Below are positions 8,536 through 18,012 of a stretch of DNA of 64,000 bases, piece after piece. Location of the stretch: the NCBI GenBank assembly GCA_964607755.1, contig CAZSMC010000009.1:25239-89238 (forward strand), read 5' to 3'. The notes under the pieces were generated by a model, which worked only from the letters and a program-made list of their open reading frames with translations, was not told the origin of the DNA and ran no database searches. Numbering within the stretch: position 1 is the stretch's first letter; every line of letters starts with the position of its first letter. The translations under genes and the position numbers were made by a program. The DNA comes from CAZSMC01 sp964607755. Its GTDB lineage: Bacteria; Zhuqueibacterota; Zhuqueibacteria; Residuimicrobiales; Krinioviventaceae.

Positions 8536-9246
8536 ATGGAGCAAAATCAGCAAACTGATCTGGTCGTGGCAAAAGACCTGAATAAGGTATACTCTGATAA
8601 CGGCGTGCCGGTCCATGCTTTAAATAATGTCAGTTTAACGATCAGGGAAGGCGAGTTTACCGCCATTGTTGGTCCTTCAGGCTCTGGAAAAACGACCTTG
8701 TTGAACATAATGTCCGGACTCGACACGCCCAGCAACGGCAAAGTCTGGTTGAGGGGTCAGCCCATTTCTGAAATGAGCGGGAGAGAATTATCCGATTTCC
8801 GGCGCGATCATATCGGATTTATTTTCCAGGCCTACAATCTGATACCGGTACTCACTGTGGTTGAAAACATTGAATATATCATGCTACTGCAGGGCGTTGA
8901 CAAGCAGGAGCGACGCCAACGAGTTAGTGAAATCCTTAAAGATGTCGGGATGGAAGGCTATGAGGACCGCAAACCTACACAGCTCTCCGGCGGACAACAG
9001 CAGCGCGTGGCTGTAGCACGAGCCATGGTTTCACGGCCGTCGCTGATTCTGGCGGATGAGCCCACAGCCAATCTCGACTCGGATACCGGAACCCATCTTT
9101 TGGAAATGATGCGGGAATTGAACCAGAAAACCAACATGACTTTTATCTTTTCCACGCATGACCAGTTGGTGATTAATAAAGCCCGCCGTCTCGTCATTTT
9201 AAAAGATGGCAAAACAGTTGAAGATAAAGAACAACAACCTGCCTGA
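8536..9246 (+). CDS. ABC transporter ATP-binding protein, LolD/MacB type
   Basis: A 236-residue ATPase with every expected motif: Walker A GPSGSGKTT near residue 50, Q-loop FIFQAYNLIPVLTVVENI, signature LSGGQQQRVAVARA, Walker B LILADEPTANLD, and H-loop STHD. The LIP.LTV.EN. stretch after the Q-loop is typical of the LolD/MacB/FtsE group. It should energise the two preceding permeases. An AGAGGAG site precedes the ATG and the gap from the previous stop is 10 bp. Confidence 0.92.
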   Translation: MEQNQQTDLVVAKDLNKVYSDNGVPVHALNNVSLTIREGEFTAIVGPSGSGKTTLLNIMSGLDTPSNGKVWLRGQPISEMSGRELSDFRRDHIGFIFQAYNLIPVLTVVENIEYIMLLQGVDKQERRQRVSEILKDVGMEGYEDRKPTQLSGGQQQRVAVARAMVSRPSLILADEPTANLDSDTGTHLLEMMRELNQKTNMTFIFSTHDQLVINKARRLVILKDGKTVEDKEQQPA

Positions 9247-9258
9247 CAAATCTACTTT

Positions 9259-10518
9259 ATGAGAATATCCAATATCACATATTTATTCTTGATTGGTATT
9301 TTTACTCAAGTAGCAATAGCTGATGTTTCACTGAACGGCTATTATAAAAATTTTTCCGTGGCTTTGAACATGCCGAATATCAGTGGCACGGCTCTGTTCG
9401 TTTACAAGCAGGATATGATCGGCCTGGTGAACAACCGTTTGCGGCTCGAAGCCCGTTGGGGAACTGGCCCGGCTTTGCTGAAAGTGGCATATGATATTTC
9501 TCCCCGCATTCAGGATCCGATGCTGTTTGACCAAACCGTCTTTATTGTACCATACAGTCCATTCACCTACCGGGTTGATGATTTTCCGGACCGGCTTTAT
9601 CCACAGGACGCGGATGATGTCAGGAGTTTTGGCATTTTCCAGAACCTGGACCGGGCGTTCCTCAAATTGCGCTTGTCTTTTGCTGATGTGTACATCGGCC
9701 GCCAGGCCATTGCCTGGGGCAGTGCGCGCGTGATTAATCCAACCGACATCATCGCACCTTATACGTTCGAGGAACTCGATACCGAAGACCAGGTCGGCGT
9801 GGACGCCGTTCGGATACGGATTCCGATCGGATTTATGGGCGAAGTGGATGCCGGCTATGTCGCCGGCACAAATTTCAAGTTTGCAAACAGCGCTGTGTTT
9901 CTACGCGGCAAATATTATCTCTCGGGAACGGATGTTTCCGCAATTGTCATGAGTTTTCAGGAGCATGGTTTGTTCGGATTGAATCTTGCGCGCAGCATCG
10001 GCGGAGCCGGGGTGTGGTTTGAGGGCGCCTGGGTCAGAGATCACCTTTTTGACGATATAGAAAATCAGAATACAGGATCATACGTGCGCGCCACCATTGG
10101 CAGCGATTATAATTTCACCAGCACATTCTACGGTTTTATGGAATACCATTTCAGCGGCGCAGGGAAATCCGAACCTGCTCAATATCTTGATGTGTTCCAA
10201 AATCTTGCCGCTACTCAAGGTTCTGTTTACCTCATGGGAAAACATTATCTCATTCCGGGATGTCGTTATCAGCTATCGCCACTCATTCACCTGGTAACAC
10301 AAACGCTGTGGAATCTTGAGGATCTATCCGTTTTTCTCACCCCCCAACTGGAATACAACATCGCGGAAAACATCTACCTCTCCGCAGGAACGTTTCAGAG
10401 CATTGGCGCATCTCCGCACGTCAAAATCGGTCCCGGTTTACAGCCACAAATTTTACCGGATTCCGAATTTGGCATCTATCCGGATATTTATTTCACTTCT
10501 TTTCGCATCTATTTTTAA
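9259..10518 (+). CDS. Outer-membrane beta-barrel protein of the Lol-like operon
   Basis: A 419-residue protein with a signal peptide (residues 1-21, ending VAIADVS). It is followed by alternating hydrophobic/polar strands rich in Tyr, Phe and Gly and ends in the aromatic C-terminus SFRIYF, as expected for insertion by the Bam machinery. VYIGRQAIAWGSARVINPTDII is a recognisable stretch: 'GRQ...WG......P.D' occurs in porin-like proteins of the DUF1302 type. It lies 12 bp after the ATPase gene and probably completes the transport route at the outer membrane. The family assignment is tentative. Confidence 0.6.
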   Translation: MRISNITYLFLIGIFTQVAIADVSLNGYYKNFSVALNMPNISGTALFVYKQDMIGLVNNRLRLEARWGTGPALLKVAYDISPRIQDPMLFDQTVFIVPYSPFTYRVDDFPDRLYPQDADDVRSFGIFQNLDRAFLKLRLSFADVYIGRQAIAWGSARVINPTDIIAPYTFEELDTEDQVGVDAVRIRIPIGFMGEVDAGYVAGTNFKFANSAVFLRGKYYLSGTDVSAIVMSFQEHGLFGLNLARSIGGAGVWFEGAWVRDHLFDDIENQNTGSYVRATIGSDYNFTSTFYGFMEYHFSGAGKSEPAQYLDVFQNLAATQGSVYLMGKHYLIPGCRYQLSPLIHLVTQTLWNLEDLSVFLTPQLEYNIAENIYLSAGTFQSIGASPHVKIGPGLQPQILPDSEFGIYPDIYFTSFRIYF

Positions 10519-10581
10519 TTCCCGTCTGGCCTTTTAAACCATTGTCTTACGACCGAACACTTTCAGCGAGTCTCTACTATT

Positions 10582-11916
10582 TCACAGCGACTTTTCATTC
10601 GCAACCATATGTTCCAACGTTTGCAGCTCGCGAACAAGCTGCAACTCCCCTGATGAACGGCGCAGCACTTCCGGCGGTTGCAGATAAGAGTTGTAATTCG
10701 TTAATGTCATGGATGAACAGTATGCACCGACTCCGCCAATGACAAGATAATCGTCAAAATCGGGATCAGCCATCAATCGCGGAATGATGTGGCCGCGGGA
10801 ATCCAGGCTCTGTGAGTCCCCGCTCTCGCAGCATCGTCCAACCACCACCCGATAGTCGGTTTCTTCCATCAAATTGCTGTGATCGTATTCTGTTGACAGC
10901 AGATTGCCGTCTTTGGATACCACGTAAAACGGATGCCGGGAACCGTACAATAACGGCCGGGTGTTAGCCTCCATGCCACCGTTGGTAATGACAAAATTAA
11001 ATCCCTCTTCGCCGGTTGATTTCTTGTCCATGACACGCGTCACCAGGAAACCGGCATTGGCCATGATAAAAGTCCCGGGTTCGATTTGCATCATCAATTT
11101 TCGGCCGGTCTTTTTGTGAAATTCTTTAAACCGCTTTTTGGCATACTCACCAAGCTCTTTGATATGCGCCGGTGACTCGTCCGGCATGCGCGCTTCTTTG
11201 AATCCACCGCCAAGATTAACGGTGGTGACATCCGGAAAATATTTTCCCACAAATCCCAACTCGCGATCGATGTTTTCCTGCCATTGTTTGGGATCGCCGC
11301 CAGAGCCAATGTGAATGTGAATCTGATCGAACACAATTCCTTTGGCGTTGGCATACGCCATTGCCCCGGGTACATCTTGAAGATGCACACCAAAACAGGA
11401 ATATTTATCGCCGGTATTTCGGGTCACGGTTTCACCTGAACCCACGCCGGGGTGGACGCGCATCGATAATTTAAGCTTATGCGTTACCGCAAAATCGGCA
11501 ATCAAATCGAGTTGGCGTATGGAACACACGTTGTATTTCATGCCCTGCAGAATCATCTCTTCCAGTTCGCGTCGCGATGAACCAACGGGGACTTCCTGGC
11601 TTGTCAATTCCATGCGGTTATACGGAATGCCGGCCATGTGTGCGCGTTTGCCTTCGTTCACAGAACTCAGGTCCAGATCTATGCCCAGGCTGGTGATGAG
11701 CTGCAGCAATGCGCGATTCGAATTGGCTTTCATGGCATAGCTGACTGTCAAACCATAAGCGTTAGGCATTTTTAATATTTCATGGCATTTATTTAGAATT
11801 GTATCTTCGTCATAAAGATAAAGGGGTGTGCCGAATTTCTCTGTGGATTTTACGATTGTATCCGGCGTTATGGATGAATGTCCAAGGGTTGTCATATTTT
11901 CTTTTTTCACTTTCAT
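10582..11916 (-). CDS. lysA: Diaminopimelate decarboxylase
   Basis: A 444-residue PLP enzyme of the alanine-racemase fold (type III), expected to convert meso-diaminopimelate to L-lysine. Visible motifs are YAMKANSN with the PLP lysine K63, HIHIGSGG (phosphate loop), QIEPGTFIMA, and C363-E-S-G-D, the partner-subunit motif that recognises the substrate's D-centre in LysA. The C-terminal GAYCSSMTLTNYNS also fits. A start at residue 8 (MTTLGHSS) is also possible, since neither start has a clear ribosome site. It lies on the same strand as dapL but is separated from it by about 8 kb of polysaccharide genes. A related carboxynorspermidine decarboxylase is less likely given the CESGD motif and the pathway context. 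Confidence 0.85.
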   Translation of the reverse strand: MKVKKENMTTLGHSSITPDTIVKSTEKFGTPLYLYDEDTILNKCHEILKMPNAYGLTVSYAMKANSNRALLQLITSLGIDLDLSSVNEGKRAHMAGIPYNRMELTSQEVPVGSSRRELEEMILQGMKYNVCSIRQLDLIADFAVTHKLKLSMRVHPGVGSGETVTRNTGDKYSCFGVHLQDVPGAMAYANAKGIVFDQIHIHIGSGGDPKQWQENIDRELGFVGKYFPDVTTVNLGGGFKEARMPDESPAHIKELGEYAKKRFKEFHKKTGRKLMMQIEPGTFIMANAGFLVTRVMDKKSTGEEGFNFVITNGGMEANTRPLLYGSRHPFYVVSKDGNLLSTEYDHSNLMEETDYRVVVGRCCESGDSQSLDSRGHIIPRLMADPDFDDYLVIGGVGAYCSSMTLTNYNSYLQPPEVLRRSSGELQLVRELQTLEHMVANEKSL

Positions 11917-11979
11917 AGAGAAATAGTTTTAATCAAAGATTACAAGTACAAATTTTTTAAAACGTAATGAGAGGCAAAT

Positions 11980-14217
11980 TCAGTTCCGGAACAGATGCGC
12001 ATCAGACAAGGCATTCCAGACGGGCCTGTCATCGACAAATTTTACCGCATAACCTTGCTTACCGTTGGTCATTTTCATTCTGCCATTTTTAACGCTGATG
12101 AATGGACTTTGATAGACCGCACCATCGGTAAAATTGTCCCAATCCTGCACCTCACCATTTATAGCTGCCTTGCAGCGCAAACCTTCCGATCGATAATTCA
12201 TCACCATTTCATCGCCATTCAGATTCGTATAGGTCAACCGCAATTTCGAGGAAAGTTGTGATGTATCTAGTGATGTTTCGGCTTGAATGGATTCAGCAAA
12301 TTTTATCAGGGATTCGTGATTCGATTTTTCAGCCGTTTCCACAATAAAACCGGAAATCTGGCCCGGGAATACCAGCAGATTGTAATCCTGAAAGAATTTT
12401 TTCGGCTGCCGATCCATATTCACGATGACATCAGGTTTTGGGGCGATGACACGTGATTCTGTGGTGAGGGGGCGGATTGCGACGTACGTTTCGTTCGCCG
12501 CAAAACACCAAAAGTCATTGATGCGAATCGGCTCCAGTTCTGCCGGGAAATACAACCAGGAACAGGCGCTGCCTTTGGCCTGCTGCCAGAACTGGTTATA
12601 GGCTGCTCCGGTTTCAGCTTGCGGAAATTGCAATGGATGCAGATCGTTCTTGCCGTATTTTTGCCGGTTGCGGAGTTCATAAGCCGGACCCTGTTCGGCT
12701 TCCGGCAAATGCCACAAATTCGGCCGATCGCTTTTGGTATAATTCGGGGCGATGACCGTGTCGACGTCGGTGCTTTGGGTCGGAGCTGTCAGCAAAACCA
12801 GCGTGCCCTGTGATTGCAGCGTTTGGGTGTACGGCGAATGTCCTGAGGTGCTGCCGCGCATCGGATGGCCGCCGGAAAAACACAACGGCCCGTCCGTGCC
12901 GCGCACCACCAGACTCCACACCATCTGCTGATTCGGGTTGTCGACGATGGTCATTTGCATGTTGCCCATGGCGTACGATTCCGAACAGTAAAAGCGCTCG
13001 GCAAAGGCATGCGGATGATCCATGTGATAAAACGGCCGGCTCATTTTCGCCTCGAACGGCAGCGGGATGTTTTTGCGGACAATGTCCCAGATGATCTTGT
13101 TGGGCCGATATGTCGTCGTGGCCTGCTGAATGGTGGCGGTGACGTCCGACATTTCTCGTGAGGTGTGATCGAAAAATCCCCATTGCATGATTTCCATCTC
13201 GTTCGGCGTGCCGCCGGCCAGGTAGCCGCGTTTTTGGGCGCCGGCGATGGTGCCGTCAACGACCTTGAGGCCATAGGTGGCGAAATAGTAATCCAGGGCA
13301 AACTGCGCCAGTTTGCGGGTATCCGCATCCGAGGTGAAATCATAAAGATTCAAAAACGCTTCGATGGTATGAGGATAATAGACCTGCGAATCGTACTCGC
13401 CGTTACCGACATGCAGGATGTGCTGCAGGTAATCGGCAATCATTTTTTGGATAATTCTTTGCGCCTCATCAACAGGCACTCCGGAGACCCGCGCCGTATC
13501 CGGGAACAACTGGCTGTACAGCAAACCGCTGGTGCGCCACATGGTTTTATGGTTTTCCGTACCGCCGTCTTTGGGATTACCACCAAGCAACTTGCCCGGT
13601 TCGCCAATCAAATTGTGCGGTTCGGAGAGCGGCAGCCACTGCCGGTCGCCGTCCGAAGGCCGCCTGGACTCTGAGTAGCGGCCGACATAATAGTAAAAAT
13701 CATTGCGCCAGTCCCGGCCCATGTGTTCATTCAGCAGCGGGAAAAATCGCGCCCAGTTTTTACAGGCAAAATGATACTGCTGCCGCAGGTTACCGGGAAT
13801 CGACAAAAATGCTTTGGCGCGGACGTTTTGGGGATTCAGCAGCAATTCCGCTGTCGCCGGCGGTAAATCGTATTTTAGCGGGTCGCCGCCGAATGCGATG
13901 ATCTCGCCGTTTTCATTACGCGCTTTGGGGCCGAAATAGCCGGTCGGTCCTTGCGTGTACGCTCGGCCGGTATACGGCGAAATGATGGTTTCGTCTTCCA
14001 CGGCCCACACCTTTACCGGCAGACCGGTATCCGGGCATTTTGACGTTGCCAGCGACCGTTGGCCGAAATCTTGCGCTGCAATTCGTTCCAGCATTGGCGC
14101 CATACGTTGGATAAAGCCGGATTCATCCGGGTAGGTGGCGGGGGACCAGGGTTCGGCGGCGACGAGGGTATGGATAAAAGTTATAGTTACGATCAAAAAA
14201 AGAGTTGAGCGTTTCAT
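11980..14217 (-). CDS. Large secreted protein, putative polysaccharide lyase-like
   Basis: A 745-residue protein with a signal peptide (residues 1-21, ending TLVAAEP). I do not recognise a named family. The middle (about 270-420) has the helix-pair texture of an alpha/alpha-toroid, with GNGEYDSQVYYPHTIEAFL, NLYDFTSDADTRKLAQFALDYY and LKVVDGTIAGAQKRGYL. The rest (about 430-745) looks like beta-sheet. That toroid-plus-sheet order is common in polysaccharide lyases acting on uronic-acid polymers. Its neighbours (M23/PKD protein, FAD oxidoreductase, sulfatase) support a role in breaking down a sulfated polysaccharide. The substrate and catalytic residues are not identified. Confidence 0.5.
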   Translation of the reverse strand: MKRSTLFLIVTITFIHTLVAAEPWSPATYPDESGFIQRMAPMLERIAAQDFGQRSLATSKCPDTGLPVKVWAVEDETIISPYTGRAYTQGPTGYFGPKARNENGEIIAFGGDPLKYDLPPATAELLLNPQNVRAKAFLSIPGNLRQQYHFACKNWARFFPLLNEHMGRDWRNDFYYYVGRYSESRRPSDGDRQWLPLSEPHNLIGEPGKLLGGNPKDGGTENHKTMWRTSGLLYSQLFPDTARVSGVPVDEAQRIIQKMIADYLQHILHVGNGEYDSQVYYPHTIEAFLNLYDFTSDADTRKLAQFALDYYFATYGLKVVDGTIAGAQKRGYLAGGTPNEMEIMQWGFFDHTSREMSDVTATIQQATTTYRPNKIIWDIVRKNIPLPFEAKMSRPFYHMDHPHAFAERFYCSESYAMGNMQMTIVDNPNQQMVWSLVVRGTDGPLCFSGGHPMRGSTSGHSPYTQTLQSQGTLVLLTAPTQSTDVDTVIAPNYTKSDRPNLWHLPEAEQGPAYELRNRQKYGKNDLHPLQFPQAETGAAYNQFWQQAKGSACSWLYFPAELEPIRINDFWCFAANETYVAIRPLTTESRVIAPKPDVIVNMDRQPKKFFQDYNLLVFPGQISGFIVETAEKSNHESLIKFAESIQAETSLDTSQLSSKLRLTYTNLNGDEMVMNYRSEGLRCKAAINGEVQDWDNFTDGAVYQSPFISVKNGRMKMTNGKQGYAVKFVDDRPVWNALSDAHLFRN

Positions 14218-14305
14218 AAAAATACCTGTAAATTAAATTTGCAAATAAAAACTTTATTGTAAAGATTGTTGAATCGCGAAAGCTGAAAGTCTTTAAAATG
14301 TTTCT

Positions 14306-16106
14306 CTAATCAACTTTTTCAAATACCAGGGCATCCAGGTAAATTTGTCCTGTGCTGCCTGCGGCAAGCACATCAACATAGCTGTTTTTTCCACCCAAAA
14401 GAAGAAACGTGCCGATGCTTCGATTTTGTTTGGGATGCCAATACACATCTTGCAACCCGTCTGCTGTCTTGATTTGCAGATGCAGGGTTTCTGTTTCTAT
14501 TTCCGCATACTTGGGTTGTGGCACCGAGTTTTCGTGCAGATAGATTTTATACTTTCCACCATGCAATTCCGGCTGATAGCGTGCCACACCTTTTATGTTT
14601 TCACCGCCGGCCCAAAAAGTAACCGGACCGTATCCTTTCAGAAAATCCCACTCCAGGGGATCCTGCACCCANNNNNNNNNNNNNNNNNNNNNNNNNNNNN
14701 NNNNNNNNNNNNNNNNNNNNNNNNNNNNNNNNNNNNNNNNNNNNNNNNNNNNNNNNNNNNNNNNNNNNNNNTGCATTTTTTCGAAAATGAAAATTCAAAT
14801 AATGGCCGTTTTTTTCGAACTGTTTGCCGTACATATCAGCCTCAGAAAGCGTCCGGGATTTGAAATCAAACCCGTCCGGGGAATCGAGCCAGAGATAATT
14901 CTCTGGTGCTGTGCCCGGATTTACAGTAATATGCTGACTGACCGATGCACTATCGGCGCCATCCGTTACCAACAATGAAACGATCTGCATCCCCGGCTTT
15001 CGGAACGTATGATTAGCCGTTTCGCTCTCATAAAATGCACCATCGCTGATTGACCAGTAAAAATCGAGATCGCTGCCGAAAACACCAGGATTTGATTGAC
15101 TGCCGTCCAACGTCAGTGGTTCACCCACTTTTACCGGTGAAAAGGATTGCATAACAGCCTGAATGGCATTGGAGCGTTTTTTATTATTTTCAAAAATTTT
15201 CCAAAAGAGGATCCAGGGATCCAAATGAATACTCGTGCTGTCCTTGTTCCAGATGAAATAAAAATGCACATGGGGATGACTGCCAAAATAGGTACCGCCG
15301 ACCTCACCATACTCCGTGCCTTGTTTGACCGGCGTGTGTTGATCAACATGCAACTGCGTCATGTGATGCGAGCGCAGAATCCATTGCTCACCGTTCGGCC
15401 AGTTGCGGATGCCCATCCAGCGATTGTTGTTATCACCCTGCGCTAGTGAGTTGAAATAATACTGATCATTAAAATCAATGGGCGCCCATAATTTTGTATT
15501 ATTGGACACATTGACATCCATGCCGTTGTGCGCTTCGGTTTTTCGAAAGCCGCCGAGCCAGGTATCAACGCCTTCGTACGCCTCTTCAATATTGATATAA
15601 TTTTTGGTATTGGGATACCAGGGCAGGAGTGACTGCGTTGCAAAATCATCCCCCATTTCAATAAACGCAAAACGAGCGTCCCTGCGGGGAAAAGCCTCAC
15701 CCCCGGTTGAACCGTGGGTGTCGTGGATAAATGCATCAATGTCCTTTACCGCATCAAAAAACAAGGTGACGCCGTTGATGTGATACGGTTCGTAAAATGA
15801 CTGCTGCGCTCCGACGATTCGCTGCAAATGCAGCGGCTGGCCGTCAACCTCCAGGTCGCAAGCCATGGTAAAAATACAGGCGCTGCGCCAGCGGTTGTCC
15901 GGTTTGTCGTAGGAGAAAATCGGCCGTGCCGAGGTGGCATCGAGCATAAAGATTCGCTCCTGCCCGTTTTTCAACGTGTAAATCAGTGTATCTCCATGAT
16001 CCATTTCAACAGCCTTTAGGTAACCATCGGACTGAAGCCGATAGGTCGCCGGCAGGGTTTGCGTTGCCCCAAGTAAAAGCAAAATAAAAACGAGTTGTTT
16101 TTTCAT
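14306..16106 (-). CDS. Secreted M23-like metallopeptidase with PKD domain (interrupted by a scaffold gap)
   Basis: The gene is read from 16106 downward, with a signal peptide (residues 1-20). An M23/lysostaphin-like core follows, with HNGMD (H-x3-D) near residue 193 and HPHVHF (HxH) near residue 279, the zinc and catalytic histidines of that fold. A PKD-type Ig domain follows at about 318-395 (LTLDGSQSNPGVFGSDLDFYWSISDG). A 100-N gap hides the next part. The last 120 residues resume in another frame, so the true gap length is not 100. The tail is a beta-rich module ending LDALVFEKVD. M23 enzymes normally cut peptidoglycan peptides. Its place in a polysaccharide block makes another role possible. 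Confidence 0.6.
14672..14771. other. Scaffold gap of 100 N
   Basis: Exactly 100 unknown bases fall inside the M23/PKD gene. Reading frames on the two sides disagree, so the number is a placeholder and real sequence of unknown length is missing. Confidence 0.99.
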
Positions 16107-16152
16107 GTAAACATTGCCTTGAAATTTTTAATAATTCAAAATATCTCGATGG

Positions 16153-17550
16153 TTACAGCATGATCGAGCCTTGCTTTTGCAACGAATTTCTGACGTCGTT
16201 TGGATTCAATTTTGGGATGGCCTTGTTTTGATCCAACGCCAAATAGGCGGCGGTCCCGGCCGCTTCGCCCAGTTGATTCATATTCACCATCACCCGGGCG
16301 CCGGAAAACGCAACCTTGTCCGCGTCAAACATGCGGCCGGCGAGGATCAGGTTGTCATATTTGCCGGGAATGATGGAGCGCAGTGGAATTTGATAAAAGG
16401 TCGGATCGGTCGCCGTTTCCGGCCGCCAGCGTCGTTCCTGAGAAGGGTAGCCGGGCCGCGAATACACTTCCCGCCCATCCAGGTAACGGAAGGTAATGCC
16501 GGGTTTGTCCTGGTGATGAATGTCGACCCGATAACTACCGTAGGCGATAGCATCATCAAACTGCTTGCCGTACAGAACGTCATCTCCGGTTAATTGATAC
16601 TGGCAGTCGATCTGCCGGGTTTGACGAATGCCGATATAGGACGGCAGGGCGGTCAGCACGATGTTGTTATCCGGTAAATATTTGCGCGCCAAATCCATCA
16701 CCGCCCGAACCTGCCGGCGGCCTTCCATTTCTGCGCGGGTCAAATCATCCGCCTCCGCACAATTGACGTTGTAAACCCGTGTCCCGGCAATCATGGCGGT
16801 ATTGCTGCCCGGGATGGCGCTGCCCCAGACAAAGCCTTCCGGCAAATCGACCTCATCGCCGTGCTCTTTCATCAAATTGACAATTTTCCGCTGCCAGCCC
16901 TCGTAATGTGCGCAAGTTGTTGGCGGCAGCAAGCCGTCCGCGGTGTACGAGGACATCCCGAGGCGATGACACAAATCCCCGTCGCCGGTGGCATCGATAA
17001 AGGCTTTGGCTGTGATGATGCCGCGGCCGTTTTTATTATCGACAATGACGCCAATGAGGCGACCGTCGGCATCGACCACCGGTTCGGAAAACAGGGTGTG
17101 CAGAAATGGCCGGATGTTGTTCTCCAGGATCATCTCGTCCAGTTCAATTTTCAATTCCTGCGAATTAAAGCGAAACATGCCGGACTCGGATTCACGAATG
17201 ATGACCGCATCGCGTTTTTGCAATCGTTCCATGGTTTCCAGCGTCAAGCCGGCAATAATCTGTTTGTTGAATTCGGTATTATTGATCGAATGCCAGACAA
17301 AAACCAGCGAATTGGTGGCCACGCCGCCGAATGCGTTTTGTTTTTCAATGATGATAACTCTGGCGCCGAGGCGTGCCGCCCGAATCGCAGCAAACACACC
17401 GGTGCAACTGCCGCCCAGCACGCAAATATCCGTTTCAGCGATAACCGGCAATGATTTTTCTTTTGCATTAACTTTCGAACGGCAGCGAAGAGCGTCTGCG
17501 AACAGCAGGCCGGCACTGCCTTGCAAAAAATGTCGTCGTGTGGTTTTCAT
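16153..17550 (-). CDS. FAD-dependent oxidoreductase with Tat-like signal
   Basis: A 465-residue protein starting MKTTRRHFLQGSAGLLFADA, a twin-arginine signal (RRHFLQ). This indicates export of a folded flavoprotein. The dinucleotide fold follows at ICVLGGSCTGVFAAIRAARLGARVIIIEKQ, with GxGxxG degenerate to GGSCTG, then GGVATNSLV and, near 190, IDATGDGDLCHRLG. This matches the FAD_oxidored family (Pfam 12831), often found beside sulfatases and glycosidases in polysaccharide loci. Its exact reaction is unknown. It begins 10 bp after the truncated GH63-like remnant, and a second truncated member of the same family lies just upstream. Confidence 0.8.
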   Translation of the reverse strand: MKTTRRHFLQGSAGLLFADALRCRSKVNAKEKSLPVIAETDICVLGGSCTGVFAAIRAARLGARVIIIEKQNAFGGVATNSLVFVWHSINNTEFNKQIIAGLTLETMERLQKRDAVIIRESESGMFRFNSQELKIELDEMILENNIRPFLHTLFSEPVVDADGRLIGVIVDNKNGRGIITAKAFIDATGDGDLCHRLGMSSYTADGLLPPTTCAHYEGWQRKIVNLMKEHGDEVDLPEGFVWGSAIPGSNTAMIAGTRVYNVNCAEADDLTRAEMEGRRQVRAVMDLARKYLPDNNIVLTALPSYIGIRQTRQIDCQYQLTGDDVLYGKQFDDAIAYGSYRVDIHHQDKPGITFRYLDGREVYSRPGYPSQERRWRPETATDPTFYQIPLRSIIPGKYDNLILAGRMFDADKVAFSGARVMVNMNQLGEAAGTAAYLALDQNKAIPKLNPNDVRNSLQKQGSIML

Positions 17551-17560
17551 TTTGGCCTCC

Positions 17561-17981
17561 TTACCAATATTTATTCTCCATCAACCCAATTACCCCCAGC
17601 AGCGCGCCCCACTGATAAAATTTATCGCTGCGGCCAACATCACAGCCTTCGCCGGTGATGCCGTTGTAATTTTCATGCACGTGCCGGTGTTCGTGCCATT
17701 CTTTTAACAGCAGGTCAATGGATTTTTGTGCGAGTTGTGCCTGAACCTGCGGGAATTCGTAGTTCTGCAAACCCAAATACACCAGAAAATTTAGCGGCGC
17801 CCAAATGCCGGCTCTGGGAAACAATCAGAACTTGTTTGTCCTTTTGTGCTAAATTAACCCCGGCGATGATCCCGGCAGGTGTGCTGCCATAGATGACGGC
17901 ATCGTAGGTATCGCTCTGCTCTACGGGATGCCCGCAGTGAATGATCAGGATTGATAGTAAAAGAAAAACGAGATTTATCAT
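17561..17981 (-). pseudogene. Fused remnants: FAD oxidoreductase N-terminus joined to a GH63-like C-terminus
   Basis: Read from 17981 down, the first 60 codons are a signal-like segment and the start of an FAD oxidoreductase (YDAVIYGSTPAGIIAGVNLA, then VLIVSQSRHLG). At about 17805-17815 this homology stops. In a shifted frame, the end of a GH63/mannosylglycerate-hydrolase-like enzyme begins (AGIWAPLNFLVYLGL) and closes with GEGCDVGRSDKFYQWGALLG. The two parts meet at a short shared sequence around GCCGGCATTTGGG, which suggests a microhomology deletion that removed the rest of both genes. Neither part can be functional. Confidence 0.7.
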
Positions 17982-18012
17982 ACGTGGATCATCTCCGTCA
18001 AATTGTTCAAGG

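Noticed and set aside
12677..13674. Several long frames on both strands overlapping the large secreted protein
   Set aside because: Composition is Arg/His/Ala-rich and low in motif content, typical of shadows of a GC-rich gene. The 745-residue frame with signal peptide explains the region.
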